DNA of 41,998 nt from Deltaproteobacteria bacterium (GTDB lineage: Bacteria > Desulfobacterota > GWC2-55-46). The notes beneath the pieces are model-generated. The model searched no databases and was not told the DNA's origin. It saw nothing but the letters and a program-made list of their open reading frames with translations. The stretch lies in assembly GCA_016213015.1 (NCBI GenBank), contig JACRCE010000050.1, positions 1-41,998 of the forward strand. Reading direction: 5' to 3'. Shown here in pieces: positions 32,504 through 41,815 of this stretch (position 1 is its first letter; every line of letters starts with the position of its first letter). Position numbers and translations under genes: made by a program.

Positions 32504-33520
32504 ATGCCGCCTAAAATAGAAAAAAACAGCCTCAGCAGCCCTGTGCTGCACATACAGGAGGTCTTTGACCTTGTAAAAGACGATCTGACGGAGATGGAGG
32601 ATGGCTTCAGGGCAAACCTCAACTCCGGCGTCCAGCTCGTAAGCAAGGTGGGACAATACATATTGAAAAGCGGCGGCAAGCGATTCAGGCCCATGGTTTT
32701 ACTGCTGTCGTCGCGGCTTTGCGATTATACCGGAAACAAGCATATACCGCTTGCCGGAGTCATAGAGCTGATACACACGGCGACGCTTCTCCACGACGAC
32801 GTAGTTGACAACGCGGGCCTCCGGCGCGGAAGCGCGACGGCCAACACCGTATGGGGAGACGGCGCGAGCATCCTCGTAGGGGACTATATGCTGTCCAAGG
32901 CCTTTGCGATAGCCGTGGCAAACAACGACATGCGCGTGTTGAGCGTGCTGTCCCAGACGACAACGCGCATGGCCGAAGGCGAGGTGTTTCAGCTTTTGAA
33001 GCACAGGGACTCGGCCACAACCGAGGCCGAATACCTTGAGATGGTCACCAACAAGACGGGAGTGCTCATCGCGGCGGCCGCCGAGATACCGGCTATAATC
33101 TCCGAACAACCGTTTGAAAAACAGACGGCCCTTGCCTCCTTCGGCCTTGGGCTCGGCATAGCCTATCAGTTGATGGACGACTGCCTCGACTATATCTCCA
33201 CGGACGAGGACCTCGGCAAGGCCGTCGGCAACGACCTCAAGGAAGGCAAGGTAACTCTGCCTTTCATTCATGCCGCTAAAAAGGCGGTCGGCGCCGAGTT
33301 GGAGCATCTCAAAAAGTCCATAGGGTCGGAGGATATGAGCGACGACGCGCTCTCAGGCGTGCTTGAGATAATAAACAGGCACAAAGGCATAGAGTACACG
33401 GTTGAACGCGCAAGGGGTTATATCGCCGACGCAAAAAAGAGCATCGAGATATTCGCGCCCGACATGGACCACGCCGCGCTTATCACGGTGGCCGATTTCG
33501 TCATAGACAGAACGTATTGA
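32504..33520 (+). CDS. ispB: Polyprenyl (probably octaprenyl) diphosphate synthase
   Basis: A 338-residue trans-isoprenyl diphosphate synthase. I start it at MPPKIEKNS because AGGAG lies six bases upstream; the longer ORF start lacks a site. The first aspartate-rich motif is LLHDDVVDNAGLRRG and the second is YQLMDDCLDY; GGKRFRPMVLLL binds IPP. Residues before the first DDxxD are small or medium (THTATLLHDD-like IHTATLLHDD), as in long-chain enzymes. It would make the side chain of a respiratory quinone from FPP and IPP. The exact chain length is not readable, so the gene symbol is tentative. Confidence 0.9.
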   Translation: MPPKIEKNSLSSPVLHIQEVFDLVKDDLTEMEDGFRANLNSGVQLVSKVGQYILKSGGKRFRPMVLLLSSRLCDYTGNKHIPLAGVIELIHTATLLHDDVVDNAGLRRGSATANTVWGDGASILVGDYMLSKAFAIAVANNDMRVLSVLSQTTTRMAEGEVFQLLKHRDSATTEAEYLEMVTNKTGVLIAAAAEIPAIISEQPFEKQTALASFGLGLGIAYQLMDDCLDYISTDEDLGKAVGNDLKEGKVTLPFIHAAKKAVGAELEHLKKSIGSEDMSDDALSGVLEIINRHKGIEYTVERARGYIADAKKSIEIFAPDMDHAALITVADFVIDRTY

Positions 33521-33599
33521 CCGACCCTGCTTCCGTCAGCAGATGGAAGGCAAACTCCCACCGTCTAAAATATATTTTCTCACCTCAGGCAATGCCGCA

Positions 33600-34001
33600 C
33601 TACAGCCACTCCACGTCAACTACGTCTTTTACCTTCTTGAATTCAGGGTCCCCAGTAACAACCGCGGCCTTTTCCCTGACGGCCGTGGCAACCGCAAAAC
33701 AATCCGAAAAAGAGATCGCTTTAGCGGCTTTTATCCTTGCGGCGGCTAAAACGTCTTCAAAACCATTTGATACGATTTGAATGGGCAGGCTCGGCAGTAT
33801 GGTCTCGATGAGATAATCGGCCTCTTTATGTCCTATTCGCCTTGCGACTATGTAATAACATTCGCCGACGTTTATCTCGTTCATCAGAAGTAAACGATCG
33901 CCTCGCGAATGCACAAGAAGCTCTACGACCTTCTCGTGATTATCCTCTTTTTTCAGATAGCTCAGAAGGGCATAGGAATCAAGCACCCTTTTTTTCTTCA
34001 A
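33600..34001 (-). CDS. vapC: PIN-domain toxin, VapC family
   Basis: A 133-residue PIN-domain ribonuclease. The acidic active-site residues are in place: Asp8 (VLDSYALL), Glu42/Glu47 (MNEINVGECYY), Asp100 (SFSDCFAVATA) and Asp118 (VTGDPEF). The start is TTG, supported by AGGAGG six bases upstream within the vapB coding region; the genes overlap by 23 bases. Type II toxins of this family cleave tRNA or rRNA and are neutralised by the upstream-encoded antitoxin. Confidence 0.9.
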   Translation of the reverse strand: MKKKRVLDSYALLSYLKKEDNHEKVVELLVHSRGDRLLLMNEINVGECYYIVARRIGHKEADYLIETILPSLPIQIVSNGFEDVLAAARIKAAKAISFSDCFAVATAVREKAAVVTGDPEFKKVKDVVDVEWL

Positions 34002-34227
34002 TCAGCGCCTCCTGTCCGCGTTCCTTGAGCAACGCCATTGTGAGGGACGGTCCCTTTTCAAAGACCCCGCAAAAGGCATGAACCGGGTCTTGTGGAAGCG
34101 GTATCAACTCGGCGCGGTCTCTTACCATCTTGAGAAAGACCTTTTGCAAGGGCTTTATCTTCAGCGCGTCCCTGATCTCCTTGGGCACAACTATCTGCCC
34201 CTTGGACGACAATTTTACTATAGGCAT
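33979..34227 (-). CDS. vapB: AbrB/SpoVT-type antitoxin, VapB family
   Basis: An 82-residue antitoxin. The N-terminal swapped-hairpin AbrB domain (VKLSSKGQIVVPKEIRDALKI) binds DNA, and the C-terminal part (about 45-82) should bind and inhibit VapC. A GGAG site precedes the ATG by seven bases. It is the first gene of the pair, the typical order, and probably represses its own promoter through the adjacent palindrome. Confidence 0.9.
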   Translation of the reverse strand: MPIVKLSSKGQIVVPKEIRDALKIKPLQKVFLKMVRDRAELIPLPQDPVHAFCGVFEKGPSLTMALLKERGQEALIEEKKGA

Positions 34228-34258
34228 GGTTTTACTCCATTGATACGATTTTACTTCC

Positions 34259-34294
34259 GGTTATAAGTATAACCTTTATACATAGGTAAGTCAA
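34259..34294 (-). promoter_or_regulatory. vapBC promoter with overlapping operator palindrome
   Basis: On the minus strand TTGACT, a 17-base spacer and TATACT. A dyad GGTTATA-CT-TATAACC (34259-34274) covers the -10, the usual location for autorepression by a toxin-antitoxin complex. Confidence 0.7.
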
Positions 34295-34359
34295 TGCGCA
34301 GCCGACGACGCATAAAAAGGCCGTGGTGCGCGACGACATGGTTGGGTTGTTTTTCCTCG

Positions 34360-35760
<1,401 letters not shown>

Positions 35761-35805
35761 ACTTGTAGCATACCCCAACGCTGAGGAGAGCCAACGATTG
35801 AAAAA

Positions 35806-35853
35806 GATTATCGATTGGTTATCGGTGCAGGTAGAAAACGGTTATCGGAAAAG
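35806..35853. repeat. ATCGGTTATCGG-type repeat
   Basis: Units ATTGGTTATCGG and AACGGTTATCGG recur in the short gap between the receiver gene and the NtrC-type gene. They are related to the palindrome at 28476-28551. Confidence 0.45.
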
Positions 35854-35862
35854 ACGAGCGGC

Positions 35863-36291
35863 CTATCGCGCCGTGAGCACGGACTTCATTGCTCCTCCCT
35901 GCACAAGCGCGGTCATGGCGCCGTAGAGCTCCCTGACGTTGAAGGGCTTGGGCAGATACATGCATCCGTTGTCCGAGATAAAGGCGCGCACCGTCTTGGT
36001 CTCGGCGTTGCCGGTTATGACGATCGTGCGATCGAGGAGATGCGGCTTCAAATCCCTCAGGTGGTTTATGAGCGTAACGCCGTTCATGCGCGGCATCTTG
36101 AGATCGAGAAGCAGTATGTCGAACTCTTTTTTCTTCAATATTTCCAGCGCGTCAACGCCGTCCTTTGCGACTTCGAGCGCGCTCACCACGGGCCCGACCG
36201 ACTGCCTGACGACGTCCACTATGAAATCGTCGTCGTCGATGAGCAGCACTGTCTTGCCGGCAAACGCTGTTGTGGAAATAACCTCTGTCAT
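35863..36291 (-). CDS. Single-domain response regulator
   Basis: A 142-residue receiver without output domain. All key residues are intact: LLIDDDD at the acidic pocket, Asp63 (LLLDLKMPRMNG), Thr in VITGNAE and Lys in LPKPFNVRE. The sequence strongly resembles the receiver at the C-terminus of the adjacent kinase (shared DIKMP/DLKMP, LKPxL, TGxxE and SGCGYLSKPF/NGCMYLPKPF patterns), so it probably arose by copying that domain. Its ATG is one base after the kinase stop, so translation is coupled. It may carry phosphate between the kinase and other targets, including the NtrC-type protein. Confidence 0.93.
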   Translation of the reverse strand: MTEVISTTAFAGKTVLLIDDDDFIVDVVRQSVGPVVSALEVAKDGVDALEILKKKEFDILLLDLKMPRMNGVTLINHLRDLKPHLLDRTIVITGNAETKTVRAFISDNGCMYLPKPFNVRELYGAMTALVQGGAMKSVLTAR

Positions 36292-36292
36292 C

Positions 36293-38701
36293 TCACGCGC
36301 CCTCCGTTTGGTATTCGCACATCTTATCGAGCAACTTCCGTATGGTGAACGGCTTGGAAAGATACCCGCAACCGCTGAGCTTCAAAAAGGCGCTCGTCGC
36401 CTCGTTCTCGGTATCTCCGGTCATGAAGATTACCCGTTCGGCAAGATACGGCTTCAACGCCTTTACCTTCCTATAAAGCTCCATTCCGCTCATGCCGGGC
36501 ATCTTTATATCGAAGATGAATATATCATAATCCTTATCGCGTATAATATCAAGCGCGGTTTTGCCGTCTTCAGCGGTATCTATTTCCGCCACCTTACCTG
36601 AAATCGCCTCGGTTATCGAACGCACAAGACCGTCCTCATCGTCCACGATCAGGAGCTTGGCGCTCTGAAGCAGGCTGTAATCGCGGGTCGGAGCCTCTGC
36701 TATCTCCTCGGCCTTGCGCCTTGCGTCCCTGTTATGCAGTAGCGACATGGTAAACCTCGTGCCGATTGACTTGGAACTGGCCACGGATATGGTGCCGCCC
36801 ATGCTTACGATTATCCGTCTGCTGATGGATAATCCCAATCCGGTGCCTTTGCCGACCTCCTTCGTGGTGAAGAACGGGTCGAATATCCTGTCCATGACCT
36901 TCTCGTCTATGCCAGGGCCATTGTCGCTCACCTCCGCGATGACTATGCCGCCCGGCAACAAGACGGTCCTTATGGAGACCCTTGGACTGACACCCGATAC
37001 GGCTCCCTCAAGCGCGTCCTTGGCGTTCTGAAGTAGGTTTATCATGACCTGTTGCAGGAGATTCCGGTTGGCGCGCACCACGAGCGAGCGCCTGTCAAGG
37101 TCAAAGCTCATGGCGATGTTGGCCAGCCTGAACTGTCTTCCGAACATGCCGGCCACGCCCTCGATGAGAGGGTTCAAGTCCACGTCCTCGACCTCGGTTG
37201 TCTGCTCCCTTGCGAATATCAGGATATCGCGCATGATCCCCTTTACCCTGTGCACGCCCTCTCTGAGTCCCTCAAGACGCCTGAGCCCGCTTTCCGTTAC
37301 CGAGTCGCTTAAAAGCTCCACGTTGGCGAGCATTATCTGCAACGGGTTGTTGACCTCGTGGGCAATGCCGGCGGCCATCTCTCCAAGCGCCGCGAGCTTG
37401 CCGGTGAGCATGACGCTTTTTTGTATCCTCCTCTCCTCGGTTACGTCCTTGGCCGTGATGACGTTTCCGTCGTACCTGCCGTCCTCGGTCAACAGATTGG
37501 AAACGGCGACAAGCACGGAGATCCCCTTCCTGTTCCTTATCTCCTCGGTATAGAGCTTTCCGTCAAAGCCGCCGTGCAAGAGCCTCAACCTGCCGAAGAA
37601 CGCGGATAACTCGCATCCAACGCCTCCGTCAGCGGCGCAACCGCTTCCCTGCGTTACAGGGCCAAGGGCGGCGCAGTCAAGACCCGCGTAACAAAACTGC
37701 ACCATGAGTTCCGTGCCCTTCTTATTGACCGCCGTGGCCCTGCCTTCCTTGTCCATGAAATAAACGGCCTCTGACATGCTTGCAAGTATGCTTGTAAGCC
37801 TCCTTTCCTCGGCAAAGATGTGCGTGAACAACCTTTCAAGCACCATGCCGGCGTGGGCGGCAAGCGCATGGAGCACCTTGGCCCCGGCTTCTGGTTCGTC
37901 GGCCCTTGCGCTTGAAAAAAGCATTATCACGCCTACCGGCTTTCCATAACAGGAAACAACCGCGTCCATGAGCAACGACAATGGCCCATCGCCTTTAGCT
38001 CCCGTAAAAATCACAGTCTCCACGCCAAGCCGCTCGGCCTTGTCCATCGGAAAGGCATTGCAACGGTCAGACGCCTTCTTAACAAGCTCAGCGTTTATCC
38101 TGTCCCTGTCGTCGTTACTTAGGGTTCCTGTTCTGGAATATATCCTTCCCTCCGTATGGTTTTGGTAGCTGATAAGATACCCGCCTGCCTCGAACTTGAC
38201 GACGGTAACGAGCGTCCTGAAAAAGATGCCCATCAGGGTCTCCACGTCGAACACGCCTTGTGCGGCGTTGGTGAAGTCGTGCATAACCGTCAAGTGCGCG
38301 TCCTTGACCTCTATCCTGTTGGTGAGCGCCTTCTGAAGATTGTTGAACCTGTACGCAAGATACCCAAGCTCATCGCTCCTGTTGAGCACGAACGGGGCTT
38401 GCCCGCGGCCCTTTTCAAGCTCATGCATATGCAGTTCAAACCTTTTAAGCGGCAGTATCAGCATCCAGCTGAGAACAAGCATCAATAGCACAAAGGAAGT
38501 GAACAGGACAACGGCGCCGAGCGCCCATACGGGCATTGCGCCTAAGACGCCGTACCCGTTGAGGTATAAAAACAACCCCGGCAACAAAAGCATGAATACG
38601 GCAACCGCAACCACGATCTTCAAACCAAGCATACTGCAATATCCTCTGAACATGCAACTGAGGTCAAGCCACCTCTCCAACCGACTCTTTTGCCATGTCA
38701 T
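36293..38701 (-). CDS. Membrane hybrid histidine kinase (HAMP-GAF-PAS-HisKA-HATPase-REC)
   Basis: An 802-residue kinase. Two membrane helices (about 27-48 and 58-84) leave almost no periplasmic loop, so it probably senses inside the cell or membrane. Then follow HAMP (about 84-135), GAF (about 145-290), PAS (about 300-425), HisKA with His448 (GIAHEVNNP), HATPase (NLLQNA, DNGPGID, GTGLGLS) and a receiver with Asp731 (IFDIKMPGMSG). The PAS region has four cysteines at 337, 343, 355 and 363. It heads a three-gene cassette behind a sigma-54 promoter. A GAGG site precedes the ATG. Confidence 0.93.
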   Translation of the reverse strand: MTWQKSRLERWLDLSCMFRGYCSMLGLKIVVAVAVFMLLLPGLFLYLNGYGVLGAMPVWALGAVVLFTSFVLLMLVLSWMLILPLKRFELHMHELEKGRGQAPFVLNRSDELGYLAYRFNNLQKALTNRIEVKDAHLTVMHDFTNAAQGVFDVETLMGIFFRTLVTVVKFEAGGYLISYQNHTEGRIYSRTGTLSNDDRDRINAELVKKASDRCNAFPMDKAERLGVETVIFTGAKGDGPLSLLMDAVVSCYGKPVGVIMLFSSARADEPEAGAKVLHALAAHAGMVLERLFTHIFAEERRLTSILASMSEAVYFMDKEGRATAVNKKGTELMVQFCYAGLDCAALGPVTQGSGCAADGGVGCELSAFFGRLRLLHGGFDGKLYTEEIRNRKGISVLVAVSNLLTEDGRYDGNVITAKDVTEERRIQKSVMLTGKLAALGEMAAGIAHEVNNPLQIMLANVELLSDSVTESGLRRLEGLREGVHRVKGIMRDILIFAREQTTEVEDVDLNPLIEGVAGMFGRQFRLANIAMSFDLDRRSLVVRANRNLLQQVMINLLQNAKDALEGAVSGVSPRVSIRTVLLPGGIVIAEVSDNGPGIDEKVMDRIFDPFFTTKEVGKGTGLGLSISRRIIVSMGGTISVASSKSIGTRFTMSLLHNRDARRKAEEIAEAPTRDYSLLQSAKLLIVDDEDGLVRSITEAISGKVAEIDTAEDGKTALDIIRDKDYDIFIFDIKMPGMSGMELYRKVKALKPYLAERVIFMTGDTENEATSAFLKLSGCGYLSKPFTIRKLLDKMCEYQTEGA

Positions 38702-38778
38702 AACAGGGCCTCGCTTGGACGATTAGGTTACACATCCCTTAACTCGAAATTGCGCCAGATAACGACAAGTGGTATCTT

Positions 38779-38794
38779 TGCAATAAGCCTGCCA
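38779..38794 (-). promoter_or_regulatory. Sigma-54 promoter of the kinase cassette
   Basis: On the minus strand TGGCAGGCTTATTGCA: GG and GC elements ten bases apart, the spacing sigma-54 RNA polymerase needs, with TGGCA and TTGCA matching consensus. Expected start is near 38768, leaving about 67 bases of leader. Confidence 0.75.
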
Positions 38795-38898
38795 GCTTTT
38801 CAGTTTACGTTAAAAATGATTAACCCCTTCAATAGGCTGTTTTTATTGATTATTTTCAGCTGCCCAAAAATCAGACAAAATGCTTTCAACCAAACGAG

Positions 38899-38936
38899 CG
38901 TGTCTGATTATGACAACGCTGTCATAATCAGACACG
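38899..38936. promoter_or_regulatory. Palindromic enhancer-like site upstream of the sigma-54 promoter
   Basis: A perfect 17-bp dyad with a four-base centre. It can also be read as two TGTC-N7-GACA sites whose centres are 19 bp apart (38901-38915 and 38920-38934). Half-sites TCAGACA (38871) and TGTCATA (38939) flank it. It is centred about 150 bases upstream of the predicted sigma-54 start, a usual enhancer distance. No T-run follows on either strand, so it is not a typical terminator of cobD. The rest of the 292-base gap holds AT-rich DNA and no gene. Confidence 0.7.
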
Positions 38937-38993
38937 ATTGTCATATTGCAGTTGAACTCTTACTGTAATAAAAGCGATATTATGTGGATTGCG

Positions 38994-40076
38994 CTACACC
39001 GATGTCAAGACTTTAGAAAGCACGCTGAGAAGACGGTTATTTTCAGCCCTTGTTCTAATGGCCACGCGAAAATACCCTTGGCCAAGGCAAGGGAATGCGC
39101 CAAGCTCCCTTATGAGGATGCGCCTTTCAAAAAGACTCTGTTTGAGAAGAGCGGCGTTTGTATAGTCGCCGGACAACCTCGCCATGAAAAAATTTGCCGC
39201 TGACGGGTATACGACAACCCCACTTAGCGAACCCAGCCCTTTTGCCAGATAAACCCGCTCCTTTTCAAACCATTCAAGGGTACGGCCATGATAAGCAGTG
39301 TCCTTGAGCGCCGCCTGACCGGCAAACGACGCAAGGGTATTGACGGACCACGGCGCCATAGCCACGCCGAGCTTCTTTATGAGCCGCTCGCAGGCCACGA
39401 CATATCCGAGCCTCAAACCGGCCATCGAGTAAAACTTGGTCATGGAGCGCAGGACAATGACGTTTTCCAGTCTTATCGCCTCGCGCTTCAAGGATTCATG
39501 CTCGCAGAAATCAACGAACGCCTCATCAACCACCATGATGGTTTTTCTTTTAGCGCAGACACGGGCAACGCTTATAAGCGTATCTTTATCTATGAGCGCG
39601 CCGGTAGGGTTTGCTGGATTGGCGATATAAAAAAGGTCATACCCCCTTGCAAGCGCGGAATCGAGGCGGCCGAGGTTGAGCGCCCAACCGTCCGCCTCCT
39701 TGAGTTTCAGCACGTTAACAACGGCGCCGCTTGACGCAAGGGACGCCCTATACTCTGAAAAGGCAGGCTCCGCGATGAGCACCCTGTGCGGCTTGAAGAC
39801 GCGCGGCAGGAGATGTATGGCCTCGGTAGAACCGTTGCATGGCAGGACATGGCACGGCTCGATCCCGTTGGAATGAAAGTCTGAGAGCGCATTTCTCAGC
39901 GCGATATTTTGCGGGTCGGGATAGGGGCTTAACATGTCAAGACCAGCCAGTATCGCGGAAACCACCGATGGCGGAGTGCCAAGCGGGTTTATGCTCGCGC
40001 TGAAGTCCAGTATGCGGCCCTTGCCGGGCAAGACCGAGGCCGCCTCCCAGATATTGCCGCCGTGCACGTCCTTCAT
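38994..40076 (-). CDS. cobD: L-threonine-O-3-phosphate decarboxylase (CobD/CobC-type aminotransferase fold)
   Basis: A 360-residue PLP enzyme starting MKDVHGGNIWEAA, whose ATG overlaps the tldD stop by ATGA; the longer ORF lies within tldD. HGGNIWEAA and ILDFSASINPLG are hallmarks of the cobalamin enzyme versus histidinol-phosphate aminotransferase. ANPANPTG, VDEAFVDF and the PLP lysine in RSMTKFYSMAGLRLGY are present. It makes aminopropanol phosphate from threonine phosphate for the CbiB step. It is 20 kb from cobQ-cbiB and coupled instead to a protease gene. I see no C-terminal zinc-finger extension of the kind some CobD proteins carry. Confidence 0.9.
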   Translation of the reverse strand: MKDVHGGNIWEAASVLPGKGRILDFSASINPLGTPPSVVSAILAGLDMLSPYPDPQNIALRNALSDFHSNGIEPCHVLPCNGSTEAIHLLPRVFKPHRVLIAEPAFSEYRASLASSGAVVNVLKLKEADGWALNLGRLDSALARGYDLFYIANPANPTGALIDKDTLISVARVCAKRKTIMVVDEAFVDFCEHESLKREAIRLENVIVLRSMTKFYSMAGLRLGYVVACERLIKKLGVAMAPWSVNTLASFAGQAALKDTAYHGRTLEWFEKERVYLAKGLGSLSGVVVYPSAANFFMARLSGDYTNAALLKQSLFERRILIRELGAFPCLGQGYFRVAIRTRAENNRLLSVLSKVLTSV

Positions 40077-41464
40077 TGACCCGGCCCGCCCACGACTATC
40101 TCCGGTATCCTTAGAGTCGGCTGGGCATCCGATACAGGCACGCCTTGGCCGTCCTTGCCGCACGTCCCTATGCCGAAGCCCAAGTCCGACCCTACCATAT
40201 CTATATTCAGCAAAACCTGCGGGCCGTTGCCGGTCAGGGTGGCCCCGCGCACTGCCTCGCCTATCTTGCCGTTTTCGATGAGATACCCTTCCATAACCTC
40301 GAATACAAAATCCCCGTTTACCGTGTTGACCTGTCCGCCGCCCATCTTCTTGACGAACAGCCCCTTGTCAATCGACTTTATTATGGAAGCCGGGTCGTCT
40401 AAACCGGAGGCTATCATGGTGTTCGTCATCCTCGGTATGGGCATCTTCTGATACGACTCCCTCCTGCCGTTGCCTGTCGGCTTGGATGAGGACTTCATGG
40501 CCGAGAGCCTGTCGTGCATGTAACCCTTGAGCACACCGTTTTCCACGAGCACGGTCTTTTGCGCCCTCGTGCCCTCGTCGTCGAAGAAGAAAGAGCCTCT
40601 CTTATAAGGTATCGTCGCGTCGTCTATAACCGTAACGAGAGACGAAGCCACCTTTTGGCCTATCTTGCCGGAATAGACGGACAGGTCGGCCAGAGCCAGA
40701 TCCGCCTCAAGGCCGTGCCCCACGGCCTCATGTATCATCGTGCCTCCGGCCTCGCTCGATAACACGACGGCCATCCGGCCTCCGGGGGCGCGCCTTGCAT
40801 CGAGCGCCCTCACCGCCCTGTCTGCTGCGATCTCGGCTATCGCCTCAGGCGGGGTCGAGTCAAAGACCTCAAGCCCGATCGCGCCTCCGACGGGTTCGTA
40901 GCCGGTCTGCACCACCTCGCCCGCCTGAGCAATGGCCTGACATACGAACACCACTGAGCTTCTTTCCTCCTCAACCCATTCTCCGAGCGAATTTACGCAG
41001 GCAATGGACTTCACCGCGTCGCCGTACATCACCCTTACCTGCCGGATGCGCGCGTCCTTGGCCCATGCAACGGCGTCGGCCCTCTTGACAAGGCCGGTCT
41101 TTACGCCGAGGTCAAACGCCTGAGGCGGCCTTAAAATGTCAAAGCGCTTTGACGGGACGCGCCTTACGAGGCCGATGCCGCCTGCGCTCTTGCCCTCCCT
41201 TACGCCTTTAGCGACGATGCGGGCGGTTTCGATGAGGCCGGCCTCGGTCAAGTCGCTCGTTGCGGCATAGTAACTCTTAAGCCCGGCGATAACCCGCAAC
41301 CCGGCGCCCCTGTCTCGCCCGCTCACGACTTTCTCTATCTTCGCCTCCTCGCATACTATCGAGGTGTTGACGACGTCCTCGCAGTATATGTCTGCGAAGT
41401 CGCCTCCGTTTTGAAGAAGCGCCTTTATCACCTTGAAAGGGTCAAAGCCCTGTATGACGTGCAT
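40073..41464 (-). CDS. tldD: TldD-family metalloprotease
   Basis: About 463 residues from MHVIQGFDPFK. This ATG has AGGAGG close upstream, while the longer ORF starts have none. The zinc site HEAVGH (HExxxH) lies near residue 245 and the late cysteine ligand is in GIGTCGKDG. EAGGTMIHEAVGHGLEAD, PYKRGSFFFDDEGT and NTMIASG are family-typical. TldD works as a heterodimer with TldE/PmbA in digesting small unfolded peptides, including modified peptide natural products and CcdA; no tldE is visible here. It forms a coupled pair with cobD. Confidence 0.92.
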   Translation of the reverse strand: MHVIQGFDPFKVIKALLQNGGDFADIYCEDVVNTSIVCEEAKIEKVVSGRDRGAGLRVIAGLKSYYAATSDLTEAGLIETARIVAKGVREGKSAGGIGLVRRVPSKRFDILRPPQAFDLGVKTGLVKRADAVAWAKDARIRQVRVMYGDAVKSIACVNSLGEWVEEERSSVVFVCQAIAQAGEVVQTGYEPVGGAIGLEVFDSTPPEAIAEIAADRAVRALDARRAPGGRMAVVLSSEAGGTMIHEAVGHGLEADLALADLSVYSGKIGQKVASSLVTVIDDATIPYKRGSFFFDDEGTRAQKTVLVENGVLKGYMHDRLSAMKSSSKPTGNGRRESYQKMPIPRMTNTMIASGLDDPASIIKSIDKGLFVKKMGGGQVNTVNGDFVFEVMEGYLIENGKIGEAVRGATLTGNGPQVLLNIDMVGSDLGFGIGTCGKDGQGVPVSDAQPTLRIPEIVVGGPGQ

Positions 41465-41501
41465 ACGCCTCCTATTGCTCATCGCTCGACGGATTGCGCG
41501 C

Positions 41502-41738
41502 CTAACGGCCTTGTTGATACCGCGAGGCGTACAAATCGACAACCTGCCTTATCATCTTCTGGTATGAGGTATGTTGCTCCTTGGCCTTCTTCTTGAAAAA
41601 ATCCACGCTTTCCTTTTTCAAGGAGATAGTGATCTTGACATTTTCCTCTTTCACGGCCAGATGTTCCGGCGGCGGAAAATCCTTGACGACCTTTACGCGC
41701 CCCATCGGTTCATCAGTGTATTTTATTTTGCTCTTCAT
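41502..41738 (-). CDS. CopG/BrnA-like antitoxin
   Basis: A 78-residue protein starting MKSKIKYTDEPMGRVKVV, with GGAGG six bases upstream; the ORF-track N-terminus is dropped. The conserved C-terminal part (VKITISLKKESVDFFKKKAKEQHTSYQKMIRQVVDLYA) is a ribbon-helix-helix of the CopG type commonly found downstream of BrnT-like toxins. The toxin gene is not intact here; a possible fragment lies directly upstream. Its role may now be as an orphan antitoxin or DNA-binding protein. tldD begins 37 bases downstream. Confidence 0.8.
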   Translation of the reverse strand: MKSKIKYTDEPMGRVKVVKDFPPPEHLAVKEENVKITISLKKESVDFFKKKAKEQHTSYQKMIRQVVDLYASRYQQGR

Positions 41739-41815
41739 ATATCCTCCTTCCTTTTCTCCAATATCCCCCCCGTGGATACGGATAACGTCGCCTCTGTACG
41801 TGAATCTAACAGGTT
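41739..41815 (-). pseudogene. Possible BrnT toxin C-terminal remnant
   Basis: In frame with the antitoxin, the minus strand reads PVRFTYRGDVIRIHGGDIGEKEGGY up to the antitoxin start. The pattern F-T-x-R-G-x-x-I-R-I followed by a charged K-E segment resembles the C-terminal strand of BrnT toxins, which normally precede such antitoxins. The sequence stops abruptly at the terminal repeat. Weak evidence: the match is short and imperfect. Confidence 0.35.

Noticed and set aside
38899-38936. Palindrome as a rho-independent terminator of cobD
   Set aside because: It is 58 bases beyond the stop and followed by no T-run on the minus strand, while its distance to a sigma-54 promoter suits an enhancer site.
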